Part shown: positions 31,860-40,726 of the stretch, in pieces
How positions within the stretch are numbered: position 1 is the first letter of the stretch
Layout: every line of letters begins with the position of its first letter
Assembly (NCBI GenBank): GCA_023394965.1
Contig: JAEWZX010000042.1
Location: 124,001 to 188,000 of the forward strand
Direction: 5' to 3'
From: Pseudomonadota bacterium
GTDB lineage: Bacteria; Pseudomonadota; Alphaproteobacteria; Sphingomonadales; Sphingomonadaceae
Length of the DNA stretch: 64,000 nucleotides
Notes under the pieces: generated by a model
Databases searched by the model: none
What the model was told of the DNA's origin: nothing
Seen by the model: the letters and a program-made list of their open reading frames with translations, nothing else
Made by a program: the position numbers and the translations under genes

Positions 31860-32387
31860 ATGAAGAAACGTTACCTGCTTCCGCCGATCACCGCCCTTGC
31901 CCTCGCAGGCTGCGCAACAATGGATACATTGCCGAACGAGCGGGTTGGCGAAACGACATTGCAGTTCGCCAACGGCCTGCCCGCCGGAACCGTGCAATTG
32001 TTGAGCAATGGCCAGACGGTGACCGTGGCGGTCGCCGCCGTAGGTATGTCACCGGGCGAGCATGGGTTTCATCTTCATACGACCGGCAAGTGTACTGCCC
32101 CCGATTTCACGAGCGCCGGCGGACATCTCAATCCTGGAAACGAAACTCACGGGTCGATGTCACCGGGTGGACAGCACCTTGGCGACATGCCCAATCTCGT
32201 AATTGCTGCAAATGGCACCGGACGTGCAGATGTGCAGCTCGAAGGTGCCGCCGCCACTGTCCTGCAGGATATCTTCGACGCCGATGGTACGGCAGTGGTC
32301 GTCCATGCCGGGCCTGACGATTATCGTACCGACCCGGCCGGTGATGCTGGTGCGCGGATCGCGTGCGGAGTTCTGAAAGAGAGCTAG
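31860..32387 (+). CDS. sodC: superoxide dismutase [Cu-Zn], lipoprotein form
   Basis: 175 residues with a lipoprotein signal (ITALALAGC). The SodC core is complete: HGFHLHTTGKC, SAGGHLNPGNETHG, GQHLGDMPNLV, VVVHAGPDDY (metal His and Asp ligands) and GARIACGVL (second disulfide Cys). Dismutates superoxide in the periplasm, anchored to a membrane. ATG 31860 lies directly before the signal peptide. Converges on the MFS gene with 4 bases between stops. Confidence 0.94.
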   Translation: MKKRYLLPPITALALAGCATMDTLPNERVGETTLQFANGLPAGTVQLLSNGQTVTVAVAAVGMSPGEHGFHLHTTGKCTAPDFTSAGGHLNPGNETHGSMSPGGQHLGDMPNLVIAANGTGRADVQLEGAAATVLQDIFDADGTAVVVHAGPDDYRTDPAGDAGARIACGVLKES

Positions 32388-32391
32388 AGGT

Positions 32392-33981
32392 CTAGATTTC
32401 TTCCCCGGCCTCGCGCGCCCTTTCAACCACGGTGGCTGCCGCCTGCGGCACAAGCTTCAGCGCAGCCACCAGCATCACCAGGCCGATAGGTGTCGCAACC
32501 AGTGTGGACAGCACGCCCAGCGACAGATTGTCGCCATTTATGGCTGACACATAGCCAGCCATGAACGGTCCGAGACCGAGACCGATCAGAGTGGTTCCGA
32601 GGAAAAATGTTGCCGTGGCCAGTCCGCGCATACGCGGAAGCACAAGAGCCTGGCTCGATGCCGCAGCCGCCCCCAGCGCAGAAGCGCTCAGCAATTGGGC
32701 GAGGAAAGCACCCACATAGAACAGCACGACATTTTCAGTCGTGTAAGCCAGCCAGATGGCTGGAAGCGGTGTCAGCAGACCGAACAGGATGACCCACACC
32801 CGGCCTTCGGGCCGCCGTTCGAGAAGATAGTCGGCCATCCGGCCACCCAGGATGACGCCCAAAAAGCCAGCCACAGCGGCAGGAGCGCCCAAGAACCACC
32901 CAAGATCCGTTTTGTCCGCCCCGAGGGCGCGTTCCGCATAGGGTGCGCCCCAGTAGGAGGAGGCATAAGCCATAAAGGCGACCGTCCCGTAACCGAGGAC
33001 CACACAGAGGAAGGCCGGCGATCCCCAGGTCAGGCGGAATGTCGGCAGGTCCCGAGCCCGCAGGCCCATCACCCAGCTGAAGACCGCGTAATAGCCGACG
33101 CCCAGAAACAACCACTGCTCAAACACGCCGGTCCATTGCCACAGCGCCCATGCCACGCCCGCGAAGAAGGCAGCGCCCAGCAGATTGATTATCAGCGCGC
33201 CCGTCCCACGTGCCGCTGCACCGAAAACGGTAAACGGCGGAATGACCTGGAAAAGCTCGCTTACGAAACCGCGAAACGGCGCCGGATCTTCCGGTGTCGG
33301 CAAGCCATCGATAGCCCCACGGACGGGTTCGCGCAGGGTCAGGACCCACAGGGCCAGCAGCAGCCCTGGAACGCCCACCGCCAGAAATGCCGCCTGCCAT
33401 CCGGCCAGGCCGAGCGGACCGCCTTCGGGATAGGCCGCGTTCCAGTTTTCGACGATTAGGCCGCCGATCAGCAGCGAAATGCCTCCGCCGATATACAGGC
33501 CGGAGGAATAGATGGAGAGCGCGGTTGCGCGCAGGCGGGCCGGAAACCAGTCGGAAATCAGGGAATAGGCGGAAGGGCTGGCAGTCGCTTCCCCGACCCC
33601 GACACCGATACGCGCAACAGTGAGCGTCGTCGCATTCTTCGCAAAGCCCGACAACGCCGTCATCGTCGACCACAGCGCAAGGCCGAGGCTCATCAGACGG
33701 ACACGTTTCCAGCTATCCGCCAGCTTGCCCAGCGGGATGCCGAACAGGGCGTAAAATACGGCGAAAGCAGTGCCGTAGAGAAAACCGAGATAATCGTCTT
33801 CAACGCCAAGATCGGCCTTGATGTCGTTGGCGAGAATGGAAAGAATTTGCCGGTCGATGAAGTTCAGGACGTAAATGAGCACCAGGACGCCAAGGGCATA
33901 CCAGCTATAGGCCGGAACCTTGTCCGTACCACTATCTACCGCCCGACCTTCTCCGGGAGCGGCATCCTTTGCTTCACTCAA
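32392..33981 (-). CDS. MFS transporter, spinster-like
   Basis: 529 residues with about 12 hydrophobic helices. N-terminal YALGVLVLIYVLNFIDRQILSILANDIKADLG and GKLADSWKRVRLMSLGLALWS are typical of the spinster-type (sphingolipid transporter-like) MFS group widespread in sphingomonads; GEATASPSAYSLISDWFPARLRATALSIYSSG is the second signature. Substrate unknown. It begins 4 bases after the queC stop, so may be co-transcribed with it. Confidence 0.88.
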   Translation of the reverse strand: MSEAKDAAPGEGRAVDSGTDKVPAYSWYALGVLVLIYVLNFIDRQILSILANDIKADLGVEDDYLGFLYGTAFAVFYALFGIPLGKLADSWKRVRLMSLGLALWSTMTALSGFAKNATTLTVARIGVGVGEATASPSAYSLISDWFPARLRATALSIYSSGLYIGGGISLLIGGLIVENWNAAYPEGGPLGLAGWQAAFLAVGVPGLLLALWVLTLREPVRGAIDGLPTPEDPAPFRGFVSELFQVIPPFTVFGAAARGTGALIINLLGAAFFAGVAWALWQWTGVFEQWLFLGVGYYAVFSWVMGLRARDLPTFRLTWGSPAFLCVVLGYGTVAFMAYASSYWGAPYAERALGADKTDLGWFLGAPAAVAGFLGVILGGRMADYLLERRPEGRVWVILFGLLTPLPAIWLAYTTENVVLFYVGAFLAQLLSASALGAAAASSQALVLPRMRGLATATFFLGTTLIGLGLGPFMAGYVSAINGDNLSLGVLSTLVATPIGLVMLVAALKLVPQAAATVVERAREAGEEI

Positions 33982-33985
33982 ATCC

Positions 33986-34696
33986 TCACTCCGTCAATTC
34001 AGGCACATCCTTCGCATAGACGGTGGTATCCACAAGTCCCGCTTCGGCAAAGCCTTTTCGGCGCAGACGGCAGGAATCGCACGCTCCACAAGCTTCTCCC
34101 TGAGGGGTGGGATCGTAACACGACCAGCTCCACGCGGGGTCAAGGCCAAGGCGATGGCATTCCCGCGCGATGTCGGCTTTGGACATATTCTGCAGGGGGG
34201 CATGGATCGTGAAAGGCCGACCTCCAACACCCTGTTTCGTGCCGAGCCGCGCCGTTTCGGCAAAGCTGGCGATGAATTCCGGGCGGCAATCGGGATAGCC
34301 GGAATAATCCAAGGCATTGACGCCGATGAAGATGTCGCGCGAATTCGACGTTTCCGCAAACGCCGTGGTCAGCGCGAGAAAAACGAGATTGCGCGCGGGC
34401 ACATAGGTAACCGGAATATCGTCACCTACCCCGCCCTTTGGCACGTCGATATCGTCTGTAAGCGCCGATCCGCCGAACTGCCGCAAATCGAGAGGCAGTT
34501 CCACATGGCGTTCCACCCCCAGCTTTTTCGCAATCGCCCGGGCCGACTGCAATTCCCGCACATGTCGCTGCCCGTAATCGATCGTCAGCGCATGCACCGC
34601 CATACCGCGCTCACGCGCGATGGCTGCCGTAACCATGGAATCGAGGCCGCCCGAAAGCAGGACGACGGCGGGGCCGGAACTATCGAATTCGCTCAT
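33986..34696 (-). CDS. queC: 7-cyano-7-deazaguanine synthase QueC
   Basis: 236 residues. ATP-pyrophosphatase loop LLSGGLDSMV, then LTIDYGQRH, YVPARNLVFLALTTAFAE, GVNALDYSGYPDCRPEF, and the zinc-binding Cys cluster SCYDPTPQGEACGACDSCRLR near the C-terminus. Converts 7-carboxy-7-deazaguanine to preQ0 in queuosine synthesis. No other que genes are seen in the window. Confidence 0.96.
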   Translation of the reverse strand: MSEFDSSGPAVVLLSGGLDSMVTAAIARERGMAVHALTIDYGQRHVRELQSARAIAKKLGVERHVELPLDLRQFGGSALTDDIDVPKGGVGDDIPVTYVPARNLVFLALTTAFAETSNSRDIFIGVNALDYSGYPDCRPEFIASFAETARLGTKQGVGGRPFTIHAPLQNMSKADIARECHRLGLDPAWSWSCYDPTPQGEACGACDSCRLRRKGFAEAGLVDTTVYAKDVPELTE

Positions 34697-34739
34697 TTTG
34701 GTCCGCTATGCCCGAACAGGCCGACCTGCAAGGGCCGGA

Positions 34740-35141
34740 TCAGTTGCAGCGACCTGTCTGGCGCGCTTCGGCCGTGAACTGGAAAGGTTTGCCCCCGGCG
34801 ATACCCTGGCTATCGATCTGCACCAGGCCGGAGGATTCCTTGCGAATATGCGTCCGGCCATATCCATCGCCGCGGCAGGTGTATTGCACGGTCACATTGC
34901 GCGCACCGTCTTCCACGACGAATCGGTTGCAGGTGCTGCCGTCGTGACGAAGCTGGATGAACTCCCGACCCGTCCGCAGGCAGACCTTGCGCACGGAACT
35001 GCCATCGCGAAAGCGGATTTCCCATCCGCCGCGATCAAGAGTGTCCAGCATGCCCAGCGATGCCTGTGCGATAGCGGGCGCAGCCAGCGCTGCGAACGAG
35101 ACCAGCGAAAGAGCCATCAGGACAGCCCGTGTGCGAGCCAT
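34740..35141 (-). CDS. secreted hypothetical protein
   Basis: 133 residues with a clear signal peptide (MARTRAVLMALSLVSFAALAAPAIAQA). The mature part is small, beta-rich and basic, with four Cys (VRKVCLRTG, GSTCNRFV, VQYTCRGDGYG, GRCN at the end) that could form two disulfides in the periplasm, as in DUF3617-like proteins; that match is weak. Lies between queC and hslO on the same strand with gaps of 43 and 92 bases. Function unknown. Confidence 0.75.
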   Translation of the reverse strand: MARTRAVLMALSLVSFAALAAPAIAQASLGMLDTLDRGGWEIRFRDGSSVRKVCLRTGREFIQLRHDGSTCNRFVVEDGARNVTVQYTCRGDGYGRTHIRKESSGLVQIDSQGIAGGKPFQFTAEARQTGRCN

Positions 35142-35233
35142 AGGAAATCTACCTTTCGTCTAAAGACGTGCGAGCGATTCGGTCTTGATATACCAAAATT
35201 GCGATCAGCCGTTGTACAGCATCGACACAATGG

Positions 35234-36148
35234 TCAGACGCGGATGTCGAACTGCTTTGAACAAAATGCACAATCCACGAGGACGATCCCGTTTTCATCG
35301 CGCATCTCCACGCGCTGATCTTCGGGGAATCTTTCCAGAACCTCGCGATAGTGTTCGACCGAACAACGGCAGCCGCGCACAATCTGTGCTCCAGGCTGGA
35401 TAAGCACCTGTTCTTCTTCGTGGAACAGGCGCCACGCGATTGCTTCCAGCGACAGCTCCGGGTCGAGCAGTTCTTCGTGCCGCAGCGAACCGGCCAATAT
35501 GGCCACATGTTCCCATTCGGGGTGGTCCAGCTTGGCATGCAAGCGCTCCCGCCCTTCCTCACCTTCGGGCAAGTGCTGCATGAGCAGGCCCGCTGCCTTC
35601 ACGCCATCGCTGCCGGAACGCACGGCGCACCGGATCAGCGTCGGAACCTGTTCCGATTGGTAGAAGTAACGCTCGCACGCTTCCGTCAGGCTGTCGCCTT
35701 CCAGCGGGACGATACCCTGATACCTTCCCTTGCCATCGGCAAGGTCGAAGGTGATGGCTAGATACCCTTTGCCAAACAGCGAGAAAAGCGTTGGATTGGC
35801 GCCTAGTTCGGCCAGCTTTGCGGCATCGAATTCGACATAACCGCGCAATTCGCCGCCCTTGTAATCGCACACCAACAGGCTGACCGCACCCGATTCTGTC
35901 TGGGCCTGCATGGTCACCTGCGACCCGTCATTCTTGACCAGTCCCCCCATCAGCACTGCCAGCACCAGCGCTTCCGCAAGAAGATGAGTTATCGGCGGTG
36001 GATAATCGTGCGCAGCGAGGATTTCGTCGAGCACGTCGTCGAGCCGCACCAAGCGACCGCGCGCATGGCGTGTCGGGATGGTGAAAGCCAGCAAGCGGCC
36101 CGAATAGGTTTCGTCATTCTTGGCGGAGATAGCGTTCATCCCGGCCAT
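35234..36148 (-). CDS. hslO: Hsp33 family redox-regulated chaperone
   Basis: 304 residues with the Hsp33 pattern: AEALVLAVLMGGLVKNDGSQVTMQAQ, GAVSLLVCDYKGGELRGYVEF, ERYFYQSEQVPTLIRCAV, and the C-terminal zinc redox switch GCRCS...DCAFCS (CxC, CxxC) that releases zinc on oxidation and activates the holdase. Downstream of argD and argF, the usual alphaproteobacterial order. Confidence 0.95.
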   Translation of the reverse strand: MAGMNAISAKNDETYSGRLLAFTIPTRHARGRLVRLDDVLDEILAAHDYPPPITHLLAEALVLAVLMGGLVKNDGSQVTMQAQTESGAVSLLVCDYKGGELRGYVEFDAAKLAELGANPTLFSLFGKGYLAITFDLADGKGRYQGIVPLEGDSLTEACERYFYQSEQVPTLIRCAVRSGSDGVKAAGLLMQHLPEGEEGRERLHAKLDHPEWEHVAILAGSLRHEELLDPELSLEAIAWRLFHEEEQVLIQPGAQIVRGCRCSVEHYREVLERFPEDQRVEMRDENGIVLVDCAFCSKQFDIRV

Positions 36149-36191
36149 ATGGGGCGCAGATGATCAAATTGTTAGACCATTCGGTCCGCTG

Positions 36192-37121
36192 TCAGATTCG
36201 GCCGAAACACCAGAGCAGAACCGACTTTTGGGCATGTATGCGGTTTTCGGCTTCGTCGAAGACCACCGACTGCGTTCCTTCGAACACCTCCTGCGTCACC
36301 TCGTCGCCAACATGGGCAGGCAGGCAGTGCAGGAATTTGGCATCCGCCTTGGCAGCCTGCATCAGCTGTTCGGACACCTGAAACGGCGCCATAGCCGCGA
36401 GCTTGTTGTGCACGTGATCCTGGCCCATCGACACCCACGTATCGGTGACGATGATGTCCGCTCCGTCCACCGCCTCGCGGGCGTCCTGTGTCAGTGTAAC
36501 CTGTGCGCCACCGCGACGCGCCATTTCCACGAATTCGCCATCCGGCTCGTAACCCGATGGGGTACCGACCCGGACATTGAATTTCATCAGCCCGGCCGCT
36601 TCCAGAATCGAATGCAGCACATTGTTGCCGTCCCCCAGCCAGGCGACTTCCAGGCCAGGCAAAGCCTTGCCATGTTCAACCATGGTCAGCAGGTCGGCAA
36701 CGATCTGGCAAGGATGGGATCGATCGGTCAGGCCGTTGATTACCGGCACTGTCGCGTGTCGCGCCATCTCCACCGCTTTTTCATGATCATCGGTGCGGAT
36801 CATGATGGCATCGACCATGCGGCTCAGCACACGGGCCGTGTCCGCGATACTTTCTCCCCGGCCGAGCTGGCTGGTGCCCGAATCGAGGACCAGCGCCGAC
36901 CCGCCGAGCTGCCGCATCGCGATATCGAAGCTGACTCTGGTGCGGGTCGAGTTCTTTTCGAAGATCATCGCCAGGACGTGACCGGCCAGCGGCGCATCGG
37001 CGTCAGCCTGGCCTTTGGGCCAGGCCGCCCGGGCCGCCCTGCGGTCCTGCGCGTCGTTGATCATGGCGGCGATCGCGTCACCGCCTGCATCCGAAAGGTC
37101 GAGAAAGTGCCGCTTCGCCAT
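36192..37121 (-). CDS. argF: ornithine carbamoyltransferase
   Basis: 309 residues. Carbamoyl phosphate binding FEKNSTRTRVSFD, ornithine region DGLTDRSHPCQ-like NGLTDRSHPCQIVADL, WLGDGNNVLHS, and catalytic Cys loop FLHCLPAHVGDE with ENRIHAQKSVL at the end. Makes citrulline from ornithine and carbamoyl phosphate. ATG 37121 (MAKRHFLDL) follows argD by 7 bases; longer readings invade argD. Confidence 0.96.
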   Translation of the reverse strand: MAKRHFLDLSDAGGDAIAAMINDAQDRRAARAAWPKGQADADAPLAGHVLAMIFEKNSTRTRVSFDIAMRQLGGSALVLDSGTSQLGRGESIADTARVLSRMVDAIMIRTDDHEKAVEMARHATVPVINGLTDRSHPCQIVADLLTMVEHGKALPGLEVAWLGDGNNVLHSILEAAGLMKFNVRVGTPSGYEPDGEFVEMARRGGAQVTLTQDAREAVDGADIIVTDTWVSMGQDHVHNKLAAMAPFQVSEQLMQAAKADAKFLHCLPAHVGDEVTQEVFEGTQSVVFDEAENRIHAQKSVLLWCFGRI

Positions 37122-37128
37122 GACTTTG

Positions 37129-38316
37129 TCAGCCTTCGGGATCGTAGCTTGCGGCACCGGCCGAGAGCTTTTCGAAGAATTCGTCGAACTCGGCATCACC
37201 GGCCACCAGCGGGGGCAGGACACGCAATGTGTTGTCACCGGCAGCCACTGTCAGAAGCTGATGATTGTCGCGCAGGTGCACGAAGAAGGGCCTGCTTTCG
37301 ACTTTCATCTTGAGGCCGAGCATCAGCCCCTTGCCGCGAACCAATTCGAACAGCTCCGGATAATTGCCGATAAACTGTTCGAGCCGCGTGCGCAGCCTCT
37401 CGCCCTTTTCGGTCACTTCGGCGAGGAATTCGTCATTGGCCACCGCTTCCATCACCGCAGTGCCTGCGGCCATGGCGAGGGGGTTGCCGCCATAGGTCGA
37501 CCCATGCGTACCGAAGCCCATGCCACGCGCCGCTTTCTCGGTTGCGAGGCAGGCGCCGAGCGGAAAGCCCCCGCCGATACCCTTGGCCGTCGCCATGATG
37601 TCCGGCTCGATGCCGTAATGTTCATAGGCATAGAGCTTGCCTGTCCGCGCGACACCGCACTGCACTTCGTCGAAGACCAGCATGAGGTCGTTTTCGTCGG
37701 CGAGCTGGCGCAGGCCACGGATGAATTCTTCGCTGCCGGGACGAATACCGCCTTCGCCCTGGATGGGTTCGACCAGGAAGCCTGCAGTCTTGTCGCTCAT
37801 CAGCGATTTGGCGTGATCGAGATTATCGAATTCGGCATATTGGAAGCCAGCGAGAAGCGGCATGAAGCCCTTGTGCATCTTCTCCTGATTCGACGCGCTG
37901 ATGGTGGCCATCGTGCGGCCGTGGAAGGCGTTGGTAAAGGTGATCAGCTCGGTACGGTTGGCATCGCCATCGTCGTGCTGGTGATAGGCGCGTGCTGTTT
38001 TGATTGCGCATTCGACCGCCTCTGCGCCCGAATTGGTGAAGAAGACGGTGTCGGCAAAGGTCTTGTCGACCAGACGCTGCGCCAGCGCTTCGCCCTGCGG
38101 GCTGCCATAGAGGTTTGAGACATGCATGAGCGTCTCGGCCTGCTTCTGGATCGCGCCGATCAGGCCAGGGTGGCTGTGACCGAGGAGGTTCACCGCGATG
38201 CCGCTGGCGAAATCGAGATAGCGTGTGCCATCTTCGTCGATCAGATGGCAATGTTCGCCCTTGACCGGGCGGACACCGCAACGGGGATATACGGGCATCA
38301 GCGGCGAAATCGACAT
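37129..38316 (-). CDS. argD: acetylornithine/succinyldiaminopimelate aminotransferase
   Basis: 395-residue class III PLP aminotransferase: YLDFASGIAVNLLGHSHP, FFTNSGAEAVECAIKTAR, AFHGRTMATISAS, LMLVFDEVQCGVARTGKLYAYEHYG with PLP-contacting Asp, and Schiff-base Lys in IMATAKGIGGGFPLGAC. First gene of the argD-argF-hslO operon, which supports an arginine pathway role over other class III activities. Confidence 0.93.
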   Translation of the reverse strand: MSISPLMPVYPRCGVRPVKGEHCHLIDEDGTRYLDFASGIAVNLLGHSHPGLIGAIQKQAETLMHVSNLYGSPQGEALAQRLVDKTFADTVFFTNSGAEAVECAIKTARAYHQHDDGDANRTELITFTNAFHGRTMATISASNQEKMHKGFMPLLAGFQYAEFDNLDHAKSLMSDKTAGFLVEPIQGEGGIRPGSEEFIRGLRQLADENDLMLVFDEVQCGVARTGKLYAYEHYGIEPDIMATAKGIGGGFPLGACLATEKAARGMGFGTHGSTYGGNPLAMAAGTAVMEAVANDEFLAEVTEKGERLRTRLEQFIGNYPELFELVRGKGLMLGLKMKVESRPFFVHLRDNHQLLTVAAGDNTLRVLPPLVAGDAEFDEFFEKLSAGAASYDPEG

Positions 38317-38375
38317 AGGGCCTCCTGCTGCGCCATTTTTCTGTGATGTAGGCGCGTTTCCAACTTCAAAGACAA

Positions 38376-38401
38376 ATGGCGGTCCCTTCAGGAACCGCCA
38401 T
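38376..38401 (-). terminator. terminator of the cold-shock gene
   Basis: ATGGCGGT at 38376-38383 pairs with ACCGCCAT at 38394-38401; on the minus strand it is followed by TTTGTCTTTG. Lies between the cold-shock gene end and argD. Confidence 0.6.
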
Positions 38402-38473
38402 CCGCGTGTTTGCCAGCGATCTATTGCGTTGCGCCTTGCGGGTCAAACCCCTGCAAGGCGGTTCGCTTGCTCG

Positions 38474-39226
38474 TCAGTCCTGTGCAGGGACGAGATTGAC
38501 CGCCGAATATTTGCCGCGTCGGTCGACTTCGAGGTCGAATTCGAAGCGTTCGCCTTCGTTGATTCCGGCAAGGCCGGACCGTTCGACAGCGCTGATATGC
38601 ACAAAGGCATCGGGCTGGCCATCGTCACGGGTCAGGAAGCCGAAGCCCTTCATCGAGTTGAAGAACTTCACCGTACCGGTCGCTTTTTCGCCGGTCAGTT
38701 CGCGCCGCGGAGCCGCATCACGGTCGCCGCCACGCTCGTTACGCTCGCCACCGCGCGACTGCACGGGGATAACGTCACCGACCACCTGGAGATCCTGCGC
38801 GGAAACCTTGCCGCCCCGGTCAACGAGGTTGAATTCCAGTTCCTGCCCTTCGGCCAGGCCTTCGAGACCGGCACGTTCGACAGCGCTGATGTGGACGAAC
38901 ACGTCCTCACCGCCGCCATCCTGCTGGATGAAACCGAAACCCTTCTGGCCGTTGAAGAACTTCACCGTGCCTTTACCAGTGCCGACGACCTGCGCGGGCA
39001 TGCGGTTGAAACCGCCGCCGCCGCCGCCGCCACGGTTCCCACCGCCGAAACCGCCACCGCGATTCCCGCCGCCAAAACCGCCACGATCACCGCCGCCGAA
39101 ACGGTCGTTCTGAAACGCTTCATGCGGAGCGAAATCGCCCGGGGCGCCGCCGAAATTATCGAAATTGTCTTCCCCGAAACCGTCGCGTTTGTCCCGTCCG
39201 CGGCGGCGTCCTCTGTCGTAACCCAT
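38474..39226 (-). CDS. double cold-shock domain protein with RGG/Gly-rich N-terminus
   Basis: 250 residues. N-terminal ~75 residues are low-complexity Arg/Gly/Phe/Asn (repeats of GGGNRGGGFGG type). Two cold-shock domains follow: about 84-150 (GTGKGTVKFFNGQKGFGFIQQDGGGEDVFVHISAVERAGL) and about 182-248 (ATGTVKFFNSMKGFGFLTRDDGQPDAFVHIS), each with RNP1 (KGFGFI/L) and RNP2 (VFVHIS/AFVHIS). An RNA chaperone; tandem domains are usual in alphaproteobacteria, the RGG tail is not. A TATGAT box on the minus strand at 39334-39339 would give a leader near 100 bases, as in cold-shock genes. Confidence 0.92.
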   Translation of the reverse strand: MGYDRGRRRGRDKRDGFGEDNFDNFGGAPGDFAPHEAFQNDRFGGGDRGGFGGGNRGGGFGGGNRGGGGGGGFNRMPAQVVGTGKGTVKFFNGQKGFGFIQQDGGGEDVFVHISAVERAGLEGLAEGQELEFNLVDRGGKVSAQDLQVVGDVIPVQSRGGERNERGGDRDAAPRRELTGEKATGTVKFFNSMKGFGFLTRDDGQPDAFVHISAVERSGLAGINEGERFEFDLEVDRRGKYSAVNLVPAQD

Positions 39227-39473
39227 AACTCGAACAATACCTTGTCGTGCAGCCCCAAATCAGAAGCCACCGGAACGGAGGACTGCATTCCGAACCGACG
39301 CGGGCGGGCACGAAACCCTCCCTTTAAGGAGCCATCATAGCGCGAAAGATGATCCGGCGCGAATGATTTAGCTGCAATGAGCAGCAAAGCGAAAAAATGT
39401 GACATTTTCGCATGAGGGATATTGCGCAAAAGAGCGCTTGAACGAAGCGAAAGGGGCAGGCACAGGGCAATCG

Positions 39474-40289
39474 ATGGAATTTCTGTCCCTTTTATCCGAT
39501 CCGGCAGCATGGCTGGCGCTGCTGACCCTGATCGCGCTCGAAGTCGTGCTCGGCATCGACAATTTGATCTTCATCGCCATCCTGTCGAACAAATTGCCGG
39601 AACATCAGCAGCAGAACGCCCGGCGGATCGGCCTGTCGCTGGCGTTGATCATGCGCATCGGCCTGTTGATGCTGATCGGCTGGCTGGTAACCCTGCAGAC
39701 CCCGATTTTCGATCTCGGGCTGGTCGGGGCGCCAAACGAATACGGCAAGCCGAGCTTTGAAACGGCATTTTCCGGCCGCGACCTGATTCTACTCGCCGGT
39801 GGTCTGTTTCTGTTGTGGAAGGCGACCAAGGAAATCCACCATGCGATGGAGCCGGAAGACAATTCGGGCGACCTGCTGGATAAAACGCCGGGGGTGGGCG
39901 ATGCAGCCAGGGCCACCTTCGGTACGGTGATTGCCCAGATCGTCGCCATCGATATCGTCTTTTCGGTCGATTCGATTCTTACCGCAGTGGGAATGACCGA
40001 CGAGATTCCCATCATGGTGGCGGCCGTGGTCATCACCGTGGGCATCATGATGGTAGCGGCCGATCCACTGGCCAGGTTCATCGAGAAGAACCCCACGCTG
40101 GTCATGCTGGCACTGGCCTTCCTGGTCATGATCGGCCTGGTACTGATCGCCGATGGTTTCGGCTTCCATGTGCCGAAGGGCTATATCTACGCCGCGATGG
40201 GATTCTCGGTCGGCGTGGAAATTCTCAATATCGTCCAGCGCCAGCGCCGGGCGGCCAAGATGATCGATTCCAAGGAAATTACCTCATGA
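39474..40289 (+). CDS. TerC family integral membrane protein
   Basis: 271 residues with about seven hydrophobic helices. TerC signatures: WLALLTLIALEVVLGIDNLIFIAIL (Glu and Asp in membrane) and IAQIVAIDIVFSVDSILTAVGM, both acid-containing helices. Related proteins export Mn2+ or are linked to tellurite resistance and metalation of exported enzymes. ATG 39474 is taken because the domain begins there. Coupled (ATGA) to the next gene. Metal specificity not decided. Confidence 0.92.
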   Translation: MEFLSLLSDPAAWLALLTLIALEVVLGIDNLIFIAILSNKLPEHQQQNARRIGLSLALIMRIGLLMLIGWLVTLQTPIFDLGLVGAPNEYGKPSFETAFSGRDLILLAGGLFLLWKATKEIHHAMEPEDNSGDLLDKTPGVGDAARATFGTVIAQIVAIDIVFSVDSILTAVGMTDEIPIMVAAVVITVGIMMVAADPLARFIEKNPTLVMLALAFLVMIGLVLIADGFGFHVPKGYIYAAMGFSVGVEILNIVQRQRRAAKMIDSKEITS

Positions 40290-40726
40290 GTGAATTTCGC
40301 AAGCTGTCCGACACTTTCTATGCCAGCCCGCAAATAACGCCGCAGGAAATTTCCGAAGCGGCAGCGATGGGCATGGTGCTGGTAGTCAACAATCGCCCCG
40401 ATGGCGAAGCCGCCGACCAGCCGGACAGCGCAGCAATCGAAGCCGCGGCTCGCGCGGCCGGAATGGATTATCTGGCCATTCCGATCGGCAGCGCCGGGTT
40501 CAGCGAACCTCAGGTCCAGAAATTGCAGGACGCCCTGGCTGCAGCGCAGGGAACGGTACTCGGGTTCTGCCGCTCCGGCACACGTTCCACCCTGCTCTGG
40601 TCGCTTGCGCGCGCCCGTGCCGGCGAAGACCCGGATGCAATCAGCGAGGCCGCAGCGGCGGCGGGTTACGACGTCAGCCCGGTTCGCCCCGCGATGGACA
40701 TGTTCGCCGTCCGTGCACGCGGCTGA
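40286..40726 (+). CDS. TIGR01244 family sulfur transferase/DUF442 phosphatase-like protein
   Basis: 146 residues of the DUF442/TIGR01244 family, a dual-specificity-phosphatase-like fold: DTFYASPQITPQEISEAAAMGMVLVVNNRPDGEA at the start and the P-loop VLGFCRSGTRSTLLWSLA with catalytic Cys and Arg. In other bacteria this domain is fused to the Blh persulfide dioxygenase. Coupled to terC by ATGA. Converges on the M20 gene with abutting stops. Real activity unknown. Confidence 0.9.
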   Translation: MSEFRKLSDTFYASPQITPQEISEAAAMGMVLVVNNRPDGEAADQPDSAAIEAAARAAGMDYLAIPIGSAGFSEPQVQKLQDALAAAQGTVLGFCRSGTRSTLLWSLARARAGEDPDAISEAAAAAGYDVSPVRPAMDMFAVRARG

